Virus record (IMG/VR): IMGVR_UViG_3300006874_000039
Coordinates: 1 to 38,338 of that record
Direction: 5' to 3' (one strand)
Source of the DNA: a virus
DNA length: 38,338 nt
In this document: positions 7,770 through 14,301 of the stretch, piece by piece
Position numbering within the stretch: position 1 is the first letter of the stretch
Layout of the letters: every line of letters starts with the position of its first letter
The notes under the pieces: generated by a model
What the model saw: only the letters and a program-made list of their open reading frames with translations
What the model was told of the DNA's origin: nothing
The model's database searches: none
Made by a program: the position numbers and the translations under genes

Positions 7770-8506
7770 TATTCTACCCCTTTGTTAATTGCGTCTTGGA
7801 TTACATCCCAGTTCATTGGGATAACATCTTCCATTTCTAGGCGGCGTTTTGCTGTAACGGATGGTTTGCCCGTTGTCCGAAGTAGGACGCCGTTTCCACC
7901 TCGGACCTTAACTTCCTTTTTTCCGAACGCTCCCTTCTCCTCTGAGAATCTTAGGTCTTCAAAACAATAAAACACTTCATCGCAAACCTCAACCAAAGCT
8001 TCACTGAAATCCTTGTTAACAAGCTTTGGGTAATGTTTGTCGTATTCGGGATGTTCAGGATCTCGCTGTGGGATCACCATGTCATGTGCAATAACCAAGA
8101 CATTCTTTCCCATCTTATCCCGAACATACTTCAAAGCTGCCAGAAACTTATTCCATTCCTTACGGAGACTTTGCTTTCCGACACCGTACCCAATGTCGTT
8201 GATTGCGTCGACACCGTGCTGTTCACAAACCTTGGTTGTTAATAGTGTTTCGACCGAGTCAACAGCATCGATAACAAGCCAATCAAAAGACCAATTACCA
8301 GAAACCACATTTTGCCAAGCCTCCGAATGGTCATCATAGGTTGCAAGGTGCGGAGTCCGAGTTGGACCGATTTCGTCAACGCCGTCTTCATAGTTTAGAA
8401 AAAGATGCCCAGGTGCTGCTGCACCAAGAGTTGACTTCCCTTTACCGTGGGCACCGTACACGACCATCATTCGTGGCCGATTCTTCTTTCCACTAGTCAA
8501 TTCCAT
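7769..8506 (-). CDS. Sak4-like RecA-fold recombination ATPase
   Basis: A 245-aa AAA/RecA-core ATPase. Walker A GAHGKGKST lies at 18-26 and Walker B WLVIDAVDS at 76-84. Later strand NVLVIAHD fits the sensor region of Sak4-type phage annealing/recombination proteins, which are short RecA-like NTPases lacking extra domains. It likely promotes strand annealing or exchange together with the RecE-like nuclease upstream and the SSB-like protein downstream. The start at 8506 (MELTSG) is chosen because GAGGGG lies 4-5 bases upstream and it avoids overlap; a start at 8560 would overlap the nuclease gene by 46 bases. An alternative role is a RadA-like helicase loader. Confidence 0.82.
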   Translation of the reverse strand: MELTSGKKNRPRMMVVYGAHGKGKSTLGAAAPGHLFLNYEDGVDEIGPTRTPHLATYDDHSEAWQNVVSGNWSFDWLVIDAVDSVETLLTTKVCEQHGVDAINDIGYGVGKQSLRKEWNKFLAALKYVRDKMGKNVLVIAHDMVIPQRDPEHPEYDKHYPKLVNKDFSEALVEVCDEVFYCFEDLRFSEEKGAFGKKEVKVRGGNGVLLRTTGKPSVTAKRRLEMEDVIPMNWDVIQDAINKGVE

Positions 8507-8514
8507 AATACCCC

Positions 8515-9318
8515 TCACATAAACAAACCGCCAATGCTGTAATCCCCTAGTTCTCGACATTTTCTGGCCGCTGAAATCGCTCTATCGAACGAGCCCACCA
8601 TCCCAGGTGTTTCAAACTCTTCGCTTTCAATTAGCTTGGTATGATATGGATCTTCTTTTTGCACAAAGCCAAACACAAACCTGAAATCTGAAGGCTTGTG
8701 GCCAAGTGCGGAAGCCAGCAGACGTTTATAAGCCACCGACTGCCAACCATACTTAAACCGCATCCCAGACTCGAAGGCCGTTGTAATGTCACCTGTGGTC
8801 TTCAGATCGAAGATCAACTTGTCGCCATCCCAGGCGTCCATCTTCCCCTGGAATTTGACTCCTTCGAGAGTTCCTCGGATAGCCCACTCAACACGATTAC
8901 AGGCCCTAATCAAGTCACCCATCTCTGGGTCGGCCCTACAAGCTTGAGCTATATTTAGAGTTGTTTTGTATTCTTCCTCATTAATTGTTCTCCAGATGTT
9001 GTATTCGTTTTCTCTACAGAATTTCTCCCAAGATTTTGTCTCTCTCCCAAATGACTTCCCAGTCTTGGGGTTAATATGATCGGCAACGCTGAAGTTGTCG
9101 TTAAATGCATCATTACCCTCCAAGGTGAGACAGTGAATTGCTTGACCCATAATTAAGTGCGTTTTAGGGACTTCAAAATCACTGCGATTTGCTAAGTATG
9201 CTTCAAACGTCGTCGCGTCGTCGTAAAACCTTTTTAACAGGCTCACCGACATCATTTCGCCGTAAGAACCGTAATACTCCCTGTCGCTTATATTCTCAAC
9301 CTTCGCTTGTGTCTCCAC
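8515..9318 (-). CDS. RecE-like PD-(D/E)XK exonuclease
   Basis: A 267-aa protein resembling the PDDEXK-type exodeoxyribonuclease VIII C-terminal domain. Motif order is GQAIH (58-62, conserved His), GKMDAWDG (158-165) with Asp161, IFDLKTT (169-175) with Asp171 and Lys173, and QSVAYKR (193-199), the QxxxY helix of RecB-family nucleases. It would resect double-stranded ends to give single strands for the Sak4-like ATPase. The start is GTG at 9318 with GGAGG 5 bases upstream, overlapping the previous gene by 23 bases. Nuclease-recombinase-SSB adjacency is a classical phage recombination module. Confidence 0.85.
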   Translation of the reverse strand: METQAKVENISDREYYGSYGEMMSVSLLKRFYDDATTFEAYLANRSDFEVPKTHLIMGQAIHCLTLEGNDAFNDNFSVADHINPKTGKSFGRETKSWEKFCRENEYNIWRTINEEEYKTTLNIAQACRADPEMGDLIRACNRVEWAIRGTLEGVKFQGKMDAWDGDKLIFDLKTTGDITTAFESGMRFKYGWQSVAYKRLLASALGHKPSDFRFVFGFVQKEDPYHTKLIESEEFETPGMVGSFDRAISAARKCRELGDYSIGGLFM

Positions 9319-9589
9319 AGCAACCTCCGCAATATCCAGTCAGGGAACACCCGCCACATCTCGTGCTTTCCCTACAGTCATCCTTATATTCTTCAGCGAC
9401 ATCTCTCGCGGCACGGTACATCGCGATCTTCATTTCCATTCGCATGTTGATTACACCAACATCTCCGAGCTTCCCAAAAACTTGTTCGTCGAGTCCGTCT
9501 AGTTTAATTAAATAGTCAACAGCTTCCTCGATTGAATTTGCAGCTGCACACGCAAGGCTAATTTCCAGCTGGGAATTTTGCTTTTTCAT
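9296..9589 (-). CDS. Hypothetical protein with Cys-rich tail (97 aa)
   Basis: The body is helical (residues about 8-72), and the last 22 residues hold six Cys in a Gly/Cys-rich run (CGGCSLTGYCGGCC). The tail could bind a metal as a short zinc knuckle or remain disordered; part of it is encoded where the next gene (GTG start at 9318) begins, so overlap limits its sequence freedom. The gene overlaps the one upstream by 32 bases. No family is recognised. It sits just before the recombination nuclease. Confidence 0.6.
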   Translation of the reverse strand: MKKQNSQLEISLACAAANSIEEAVDYLIKLDGLDEQVFGKLGDVGVINMRMEMKIAMYRAARDVAEEYKDDCRESTRCGGCSLTGYCGGCCGDTSEG

Positions 9590-9917
9590 AGTCTTCTTTC
9601 AACTTTTTTGGGTAATTTTTCAAAACATATTTCAAAAACTGATTGGTTGTTTTCATTGAGGCGATGGGGCGTTGATCATCCTCAGACTTCCATCCCCAAT
9701 CGGTCACGCATCTATCCATCCCGAGAGTGATCATGCAGACTCCCAGAAGGGTTGTCAATATTGAATTCTCGGTCGTGACCTCCCCAATTTCACTGTCAAT
9801 TTCAAGTGCCATTGAAGCAGCATCATTAACTAAATCATTCGCATCCGAACTGTCATTAATGCCGCACATTTCACAAAACTCAAATAATATCTTTCTTCCT
9901 TGATCGTTGGATTTCAT
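9558..9917 (-). CDS. Hypothetical protein (119 aa), probably soluble helical
   Basis: The first two thirds are acidic and helix-prone (FEFCEMCGINDSS, then NDLVNDAASMALEIDSEIGEV), with three Cys in the first 65 residues. The last third is basic and ends in KYVLKNYPKKLKEDYEKAKF. No catalytic or metal-binding pattern is clear. It overlaps the downstream gene by 32 bases and is one base from the upstream gene, so it is part of the same transcript. Possibly a phage-specific accessory factor; the function cannot be assigned. Confidence 0.6.
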   Translation of the reverse strand: MKSNDQGRKILFEFCEMCGINDSSDANDLVNDAASMALEIDSEIGEVTTENSILTTLLGVCMITLGMDRCVTDWGWKSEDDQRPIASMKTTNQFLKYVLKNYPKKLKEDYEKAKFPAGN

Positions 9918-9918
9918 A

Positions 9919-10248
9919 TTAATCTCCCGAATCTACTCTAAAGCTGACTTTAGCTGTCATGGAATACCTAACCTTAACACCTCGCCCTTCGGAGATGGTG
10001 TTAAACTTATGTCCGGCATCAAGCATCGCTTTAAATCTATCAAATTCCCTATCTGCCCAACCATTCATATATCCAAGATACTCATGATCTGGGTCGGCCA
10101 TCAAATCCATTAGTTCATTTTCCATTTTCCAAATCCTCCGTATTCGTCTGTTTTCAGGCAGGCATTCTTTAGCCATTCTTTCTTGTTTCCTGCTTCTATT
10201 TAAAAATTGTTCATAACTTTCGCCTGTATCTTTTAATTCAAATGGCAT
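9919..10248 (-). CDS. Hypothetical charged protein (109 aa)
   Basis: The product is very rich in charged residues: a basic helix in the first half (NRSRKQERMAKECL, NRRIRRIWKM), then acidic helix-forming stretches and a short strand-rich end (VKVRYSMTAKVSFRVDSGD). A GGAGGT ribosome site lies immediately upstream (spacing about 4), formed partly by the stop region of the acidic 36-aa gene. No domain is recognised. It lies early in the leftward operon, where phages often keep regulators or host-interaction proteins; that is context only. Confidence 0.6.
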   Translation of the reverse strand: MPFELKDTGESYEQFLNRSRKQERMAKECLPENRRIRRIWKMENELMDLMADPDHEYLGYMNGWADREFDRFKAMLDAGHKFNTISEGRGVKVRYSMTAKVSFRVDSGD

Positions 10249-10253
10249 ACCTC

Positions 10254-10364
10254 CTACTCCCAGTTATCGATATCTTCATATTCAGAAATGTACTCATACC
10301 AATCATCAAACCATTGACAAAAATCATCACAGCACTCTTCGTAATAAAATTCCATTTCTATCAT
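10254..10364 (-). CDS. Tiny, extremely acidic aromatic protein (36 aa)
   Basis: A 37-codon frame exactly fills the gap between the HTH-like gene (one base after its stop) and the 109-aa gene (start 5 bases past this stop). The product has 14 Asp/Glu and no Lys or Arg, with 11 Trp/Tyr/Phe and three Cys. An alternative start three codons later (10355) has AGGA about 8 bases upstream and may be the real one, giving 33 aa. Such a composition, about -14 net charge with aromatics spread along it, resembles small DNA-mimic or enzyme-inhibitor proteins of phages, but this is inference. Support is the gap-filling fit and strong composition bias. Confidence 0.5.
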   Translation of the reverse strand: MIEMEFYYEECCDDFCQWFDDWYEYISEYEDIDNWE

Positions 10365-10365
10365 C

Positions 10366-11217
10366 CTAAAAGTACAAGTGAAGGTGTTCAACACCCAGAT
10401 TCATTTCGTAACCACACCCAGTGTTCGGTATCTCGTCACCATGCGGTGGCACTGGGGTCGTGAAGTCAGGTTTTTCTCTATCAGAATAATAGGTTCCTCG
10501 GTGGTCAACCCAGTCGTTTGTGTTGTGGCCTCCAGATTGGGCTATGCGTTCCTGTTGCTTCCTTGCAGAAGGAAAACTATATTGATGACCCATAAACCAC
10601 ATAATAGAGCCTAATCTTATATTGACAGGTGCGAGAGTATGTTCCATCCGCCTGCAATGTCTCTCAATGCTTCTCCGTCTATATTTGACTTGGTCACGAG
10701 ATAATCCGGTAAGGTTACTTATTGGAATCTCCTGCTCACCCGCCAGCAAGCACTCAAAGATTGTCCTGTAATCTTCGCCAAATAAATCTCCGATGTCAAT
10801 AGCGGCGATGTGGGCATCCGATCCCGGACCAATATCAACAGAAACCACCGACGACATGTTGTTAGCTGTTATCTCCTCGCCCTGCAAATCATCGTCATTT
10901 GATTTTCCCCAAATCTCCTCCATGTTAGGCAATGTCGACTCCCAAGTGCCATCATCATCCTTCTCAATCCTGCCTTGGTTGCTGAGAACTTCAACCAGTG
11001 TTTTTGTAAATGGACGAAACTTTTTCTTGATGACAAACTCAATGTAAACATCATTTAGTGCGTCGTCAACTCCATAGGAGGCGTCTGCACATTTTGAATC
11101 CAGAATCTTCTGGAATCTCTGAATTAACCTCCTTGCAGTAATCTTGCATTTTTTTCCACATGCCGCCTCAGAATCCCTTATCAGTGTTTTGGCATAAGAG
11201 ACAGTTTCATTGTTCAT
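10366..11217 (-). CDS. Putative HTH regulator, possibly sigma-like (283 aa)
   Basis: First gene of the leftward operon, with a very strong site GGAAGGAG 7 bases before the start. The N-terminal half is basic and helical (ARRLIQRFQKIL, ALNDVYIEFVIKKKF). A stretch around residues 165-205 (DYRTIFECLLAGEQEIPISNLTGLSRDQVKYRRRSIERHCRRM) has the spacing and residues of a sigma region 4 or similar helix-turn-helix: variable helix, turn at LTGLS, recognition helix rich in Arg. The final 70 residues are polar, rich in His, Tyr, Pro and Gly and probably flexible. It may control phage promoters such as the paired 30-bp motifs beside it. I cannot see a clear region 2, so a full sigma factor is uncertain. 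Confidence 0.55.
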   Translation of the reverse strand: MNNETVSYAKTLIRDSEAACGKKCKITARRLIQRFQKILDSKCADASYGVDDALNDVYIEFVIKKKFRPFTKTLVEVLSNQGRIEKDDDGTWESTLPNMEEIWGKSNDDDLQGEEITANNMSSVVSVDIGPGSDAHIAAIDIGDLFGEDYRTIFECLLAGEQEIPISNLTGLSRDQVKYRRRSIERHCRRMEHTLAPVNIRLGSIMWFMGHQYSFPSARKQQERIAQSGGHNTNDWVDHRGTYYSDREKPDFTTPVPPHGDEIPNTGCGYEMNLGVEHLHLYF

Positions 11218-11230
11218 TTAACTCTCCTTC

Positions 11231-11260
11231 CCTATCTAACTATATACGGGTGATTGTCGC
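11231..11260 (-). promoter_or_regulatory. Left copy of a 30-bp phage promoter-like motif
   Basis: On the minus strand this reads GACAAT, two variable bases, CCCGTATATA, then an AT-rich stretch ending ATAGG. It lies 14 bases upstream of the first leftward gene's start (11217), so a transcript starting near it would have a short leader. A near copy faces the other way at 11454-11483 (23 of 30 positions identical). TATA-type elements resemble a -10, but the -35 is poor and spacing short, so a phage-modified or alternative holoenzyme, or an activator, may be needed. Confidence 0.6.
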
Positions 11261-11272
11261 TATTTGGGCGAC
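11256..11272. promoter_or_regulatory. Inverted repeat overlapping the left promoter motif
   Basis: GTCGC (11256-11260) and GCGAC (11268-11272) form a 5-bp dyad with a 7-base centre. The left arm coincides with the upstream end of the promoter-like motif, which is where an activator or repressor could act. It is absent from the right copy, which may allow different control of the two arms. A short chance hairpin is possible. Confidence 0.35.
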
Positions 11273-11453
11273 GATTTTATTTTTTCTTTCATGATTATCG
11301 ACCAAAGATTCTTGCTTCTACATCAATTGTCCTGAATACAGGGTTTTCACTAGGTTTGATAACTTGCACGCATTATTCCTCCCCCCAGTTGAGGGTCGTT
11401 AATGGCAAATTTCATGCCAATCTTCATTTTTTTAAATTTTAATTACCCAAAAT

Positions 11454-11483
11454 CAGACAATGCCCCGTATATAATATAATAGG
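11454..11483 (+). promoter_or_regulatory. Right copy of the 30-bp phage promoter-like motif
   Basis: Plus-strand sequence GACAAT, two variable bases, CCCGTATATA, then two overlapping TATAAT hexamers (11470-11475, 11475-11480) and ATAGG. It is placed about 240 bases upstream of the first rightward gene and is the obvious start of the late/structural transcript. The match to the divergent left copy includes the non-TATA parts, so it is not only an AT-rich coincidence. The region between the two copies (11273-11453) holds no credible gene; it contains an AT-rich tract and a small dyad TGGCA/TGCCA (11403-11419). Confidence 0.65.
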
Positions 11484-11725
11484 AGGGAGGGAGGAGTGAG
11501 CTTTGCGAGCGACGACCGACCGACTTGAATTGTACATTTATTTCAATCCTCTAGCAAGTGGAATATCTGTGCATGATGATTGACTAAAGCTGCTGTGGCC
11601 ATCCCAGGCTGCGGCAGCTATCTAAACTGGGATGTTCCTAGCGGGTGCAGGGGCGGCGTTTGAGCCCCTGCAATGGTTAGCACTTTAGGGGGAAGGGTTG
11701 GGATACCCAAGAGGAAGGTAATAAA
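11484..11725 (+). promoter_or_regulatory. Structured 5' leader of the structural operon
   Basis: No gene is seen in these 242 bases. The RNA would contain CATCCCAG (11600-11607) pairing with CTGGGATG (11627-11634), enclosing a second hairpin GCTGC/GCAGC (11608-11618). Next comes a 9-bp hairpin TGCAGGGGC/GCCCCTGCA (11646-11672) without a U-run. A purine-rich stretch and the ribosome site AGGAAGG precede the first gene. Possible roles are an antitermination signal, RNA stability element or translational control. The alternative pairing AGCTGC (11588-11593) with GCAGCT (11614-11619) competes with the first stem, which would suit a switch. Role inferred from structure only. Confidence 0.5.
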
Positions 11726-12088
11726 ATGAGAGAACTTTTCCGTTATCTGCCGGTTCTTATGGAGATCCTGCCGCACGTAACGCACATGACTGGTAAGGAC
11801 TGCCCAATGGAAGAAAAGGCAGAACATGTCATGCAAATCCTGGCCATTCTGGCCGATCAAACCGATACTGAGCTGGACGATCTGATTATTGATCGTGTTG
11901 CTGAGTTGGTCAAATCAGATCAGTTTTGGGACACTATTGAGAGGATTCTATCTGCATTCCGGGATGATCCAAAGGAATTTGGGGCTGTACTTCAAGAGGA
12001 AAGGAATCTCGATCCAGCTACCATCGCCCTAATTATTGAGGTGGTTGGGCTAGTCATTCGACTATGGAGAGATCGCCGTGATCGATAG
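11726..12088 (+). CDS. Hypothetical protein with C-terminal membrane segment (120 aa)
   Basis: First gene of the rightward operon, with AGGAAGG 8 bases before the start. Residues 1-95 are mostly helical and acidic; residues about 96-114 (PATIALIIEVVGLVIRLW) are hydrophobic and followed by the basic end RDRRDR. This is the pattern of a tail-anchored protein with its bulk in the cytoplasm. It overlaps the next membrane protein gene by 11 bases. Together with the following small membrane proteins and the peptidase it could belong to a lysis cassette, for example as a holin regulator, but no family is recognised. Confidence 0.65.
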   Translation: MRELFRYLPVLMEILPHVTHMTGKDCPMEEKAEHVMQILAILADQTDTELDDLIIDRVAELVKSDQFWDTIERILSAFRDDPKEFGAVLQEERNLDPATIALIIEVVGLVIRLWRDRRDR

Positions 12089-12314
12089 TCTTCTTGATTT
12101 TCTTAAAGATCCAGTCTCCTTGGGTCTAATCGGTGTTGCGGCTGCGGTCTTCTTGGGACCGTCAGCGTGGACACTCATCAAAGGTTTGTTGGGAAGGCTA
12201 AAGAAAACAAATAGCACCGGCAAAGTCATCACTGAGCTGCTTGCTCTGAGGGATTCAAATCCCGAAATCAAAGAGGAGCTGAATGCAGCTATCGTAAAAC
12301 TCCTGGGTGAATAA
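12078..12314 (+). CDS. Small membrane protein, holin candidate (78 aa)
   Basis: GTG start at 12078 with GGAGA 7 bases upstream. Residues about 14-38 (SLGLIGVAAAVFLGPSAWTLIKGLL) form one hydrophobic segment, possibly a hairpin because of the central GPS turn. A basic loop (GRLKKTN) and an amphipathic C-terminal helix follow. Size and layout are compatible with a small phage holin or antiholin, and it lies two genes before a papain-like peptidase. It overlaps both neighbours (11 bases upstream; TAATG downstream). No sequence family is recognised, so the holin call is a guess from architecture. Confidence 0.6.
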   Translation: MIDSLLDFLKDPVSLGLIGVAAAVFLGPSAWTLIKGLLGRLKKTNSTGKVITELLALRDSNPEIKEELNAAIVKLLGE

Positions 12315-12946
12315 TGCGACAACTTCAAATTCTAGTCGTTTTCGTCCTGGTGGCGATTGCGATTATGCGGCACGTAGATATTGGCGTTGAGAGCGGAGAA
12401 CAGGCAATCGCTGGTATTCTTTATGAACTATCAGAAACTGAACTTCCAACTTCATCGCATTACGACGTTGCTCGGAGGAATGCATTGCAAATCATCCGAA
12501 GAGAGCATCCAGAGCTTGAGTTCAGTCCACCTTCATGGTTTATCGAGCTAATGGGGACACTCAGCTCTGCCGATCCCGGAAAGGTGCGTGAAACCTTTCA
12601 GGACGCCTCTGAGAGGCTTGGGGGCGATGAGAGCGACAGAGATTACCAGATCGGTCGGGAGGCTGTTAGAAGGGCTCTGGAGCCACCTGAAGACGACACT
12701 CCAAACGGAGGGAAATGCGAAGATTGCGATGGGACGGGGAAGGTCGGAGACGGGCGGGTTTTTACAACCTGTCTCGCCTGTGACGGCACGGGAATTCTCA
12801 AACCCAAGAAAGGGGGTGATGAGGTATCTCGCCAGCCAAGCGTTAATGGCAATCGTAGTAGTTGTGATGTCAATTCTAGCAGACCACTGGGACGGTCGAA
12901 TAAAAGCCGCCCAGTGGTCCGTTTTTTACAGAGGGTTTTTAGATGA
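12314..12946 (+). CDS. Membrane-anchored protein with DnaJ-like zinc-finger repeats (210 aa)
   Basis: Residues 5-18 (QILVVFVLVAIAIM) are a signal anchor. The middle is soluble, and residues 135-160 carry two CxxCxGTG repeats (Cys135, 138, 153, 156), the pattern of the DnaJ cysteine-rich zinc domain, here as a half-domain with four Cys binding one metal. After about residue 167 the sequence becomes Ser/Arg-rich and looks like out-of-frame coding, because a 51-aa membrane gene starts at 12819 in the +1 frame. Either the two overlap, or a shift at the AAA-GGG-GGT run joins the zinc domain to the membrane segment. It starts inside the stop of the previous gene. Confidence 0.6.
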   Translation: MRQLQILVVFVLVAIAIMRHVDIGVESGEQAIAGILYELSETELPTSSHYDVARRNALQIIRREHPELEFSPPSWFIELMGTLSSADPGKVRETFQDASERLGGDESDRDYQIGREAVRRALEPPEDDTPNGGKCEDCDGTGKVGDGRVFTTCLACDGTGILKPKKGGDEVSRQPSVNGNRSSCDVNSSRPLGRSNKSRPVVRFLQRVFR

Positions 12947-12974
12947 GTCGATTCGGATGGAAACCCCACCCTGA
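12819..12974 (+). CDS. Nested small membrane protein (51 aa)
   Basis: An alternative-frame gene inside the end of the zinc-finger gene. It starts at ATG 12819 just after the run AAGGGGG, a ribosome site placed rather close. Residues 4-22 (LASQALMAIVVVVMSILAD) form one clean membrane span, and the rest is an amphipathic soluble tail rich in Trp, Arg and Phe. It reads into the first codons of the peptidase gene. The coherent span, absent in the host frame where the same DNA gives low-complexity sequence, argues it is real. It could be a holin-like or spanin-like partner, or the C-terminal part of a frameshifted product. Confidence 0.5.
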   Translation: MRYLASQALMAIVVVVMSILADHWDGRIKAAQWSVFYRGFLDESIRMETPP

Positions 12975-13893
12975 AGAAGTTGACTGGATCTTGGGAGATC
13001 CTGATGTTCCGGGCGTATATGGTTTAGGTCCGAACGATTCCAATAGGATTAGGAAATCTCATACTAATAGAGAGCCTTTGCTTCTTACAGATGCCCTATT
13101 GGCTCTTGAGCCTAATTTCAAGCGTGGGGCACAAAAGATTGGAAGTTGTGTCGCATGGGGATATGAGATTGGAGTTCGTATCGCTCATGCTGTTGATATA
13201 GTTCTTGATAAAGAGCCTTGGAAGTATGTTGGTGAATTTTCCATAGAAAGCATTTATGGTGGTTCAAGATGTGAAGCCAGGGGGCGAGACTATGCTGGAT
13301 TTAGGGATGGCAGCTTTGGAGCAGCCGCGAGCAAGTTTATAACAAAATGGGGAACGCTTCCTAGAGCGAATTACTCTATTGCCACTGGTAATGCAGAGCA
13401 TGATGTCAGGAAGCATTCTGAAGATAAAACAAAACAATGGGGAGCCTACGGAAATGGTGGGCGATCCGACAAGGGTAAGCTTGACGATGTTGTGAGAGCC
13501 TACCCAGTCAAAGAGGCGGTTATGATAACCGGCTTTGATGACGCAGCGAACGCCATCCTCAATGGGTGGCCTATCCCAGTTTGCTCTGGACAAGGTTTCA
13601 CAAAGACCAGAGATAAAGACGGATTCTGTAGCCCACGAGGCAGCTGGAGCCATTGCATGTGCTTTGTTGGGGTGAGATTCGACAGACCTGGGTTGTTATG
13701 CATGAATTCTTGGGGGTATTCAAACAAGGGGCCGCACGGGATTGAAACCAACGAGAATGTAATGAAAGCATCGTTTTGGGTTGACGCAAATGTTGCAACC
13801 AGAATGTTGCGGGGCCAAGACAGTTTTGCCATCACTGGCGTGAATGGCTTAGAACCTAGAGATGTAGATTTTACCACAGATTGGAATTTATAA
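12943..13893 (+). CDS. Papain-like (C1-fold) cysteine peptidase
   Basis: The catalytic triad pattern of clan CA papain-like peptidases is visible in the 316-aa product: IGSCVAWG (67-73) with Cys69 at the start of the central helix, SWSHCMCFVGV with His237, and CMNSWGYSNKG with Asn255 in the family-typical NSWG. No signal peptide or propeptide is visible, so it would stay in the cytoplasm until released by a holin, or act in the virion. It follows four small membrane proteins, so a lysis enzyme cutting cell-wall peptide bridges or surface protein is a reasonable guess; a maturation protease is the alternative. Start has GAGGG 7 bases upstream and overlaps the previous stop (ATGA). Confidence 0.78.
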   Translation: MSRFGWKPHPEEVDWILGDPDVPGVYGLGPNDSNRIRKSHTNREPLLLTDALLALEPNFKRGAQKIGSCVAWGYEIGVRIAHAVDIVLDKEPWKYVGEFSIESIYGGSRCEARGRDYAGFRDGSFGAAASKFITKWGTLPRANYSIATGNAEHDVRKHSEDKTKQWGAYGNGGRSDKGKLDDVVRAYPVKEAVMITGFDDAANAILNGWPIPVCSGQGFTKTRDKDGFCSPRGSWSHCMCFVGVRFDRPGLLCMNSWGYSNKGPHGIETNENVMKASFWVDANVATRMLRGQDSFAITGVNGLEPRDVDFTTDWNL

Positions 13894-14261
13894 TGGCTAA
13901 TGAGATTTCGGTCAGTTCGACCTTCACTATCAATAACAACAACTTGACATACACAAGCACTGAAACTTTCAATGCAAATCAGGCTCTACAAGGTGGGCCA
14001 TCTAACGGCACTCAACAGATTGGAACATCTCACGAGGCGATTGGAGTAACGGATATCACTTCATTAGGATGGGCCGTCTTTAAAAACTTAGACAATACAA
14101 ATTATATTGATATTGGGCTAGAAGTTTCAGCCACGTTCTATCCTTTCCTTAGACTTCTTGCTGGTGAATCAGTTGTTGTCAGATTGAGCCCTGCAATTAC
14201 ACTTTATGCTCAAGCTAATTCAACTCCTTCGGATTTGCAAACAAGTGCTTTTGAGTTATAA
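13893..14261 (+). CDS. Hypothetical virion-type beta-rich protein (122 aa)
   Basis: The start at 13893 overlaps the peptidase stop as TAATG; an in-frame TTG at 13881 would only add four residues. The protein is rich in Ser, Thr and Asn with alternating hydrophobics, and short strands dominate (ISVSSTFTINNNNLTYTSTETF, FLRLLAGESVVVRLSP). Low charge and lack of Cys fit an extracellular beta-sandwich such as a decoration or fibre component. The stretch AVFKNLDNTNYIDIGLEV resembles small phage structural proteins, but no family is named. The following 40 bases hold a CCTGTT/AACAGG hairpin (14266-14293) that may modulate transcript levels. Confidence 0.6.
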   Translation: MANEISVSSTFTINNNNLTYTSTETFNANQALQGGPSNGTQQIGTSHEAIGVTDITSLGWAVFKNLDNTNYIDIGLEVSATFYPFLRLLAGESVVVRLSPAITLYAQANSTPSDLQTSAFEL

Positions 14262-14301
14262 TAAACCTGTTTTCTAATTTGTTAGCGAACAGGGATTCGT
14301 T

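Noticed and set aside
11254-11442. 62-codon plus-strand frame in the divergent control region
   Set aside because: No ribosome site, it crosses the promoter motif's left copy, and its composition is not protein-like.
12588-12818. Upstream part of the alternative frame in the zinc-finger gene
   Set aside because: Only the part from ATG 12819 has a coherent membrane span; the upstream part looks like the shadow of the zinc-finger frame.
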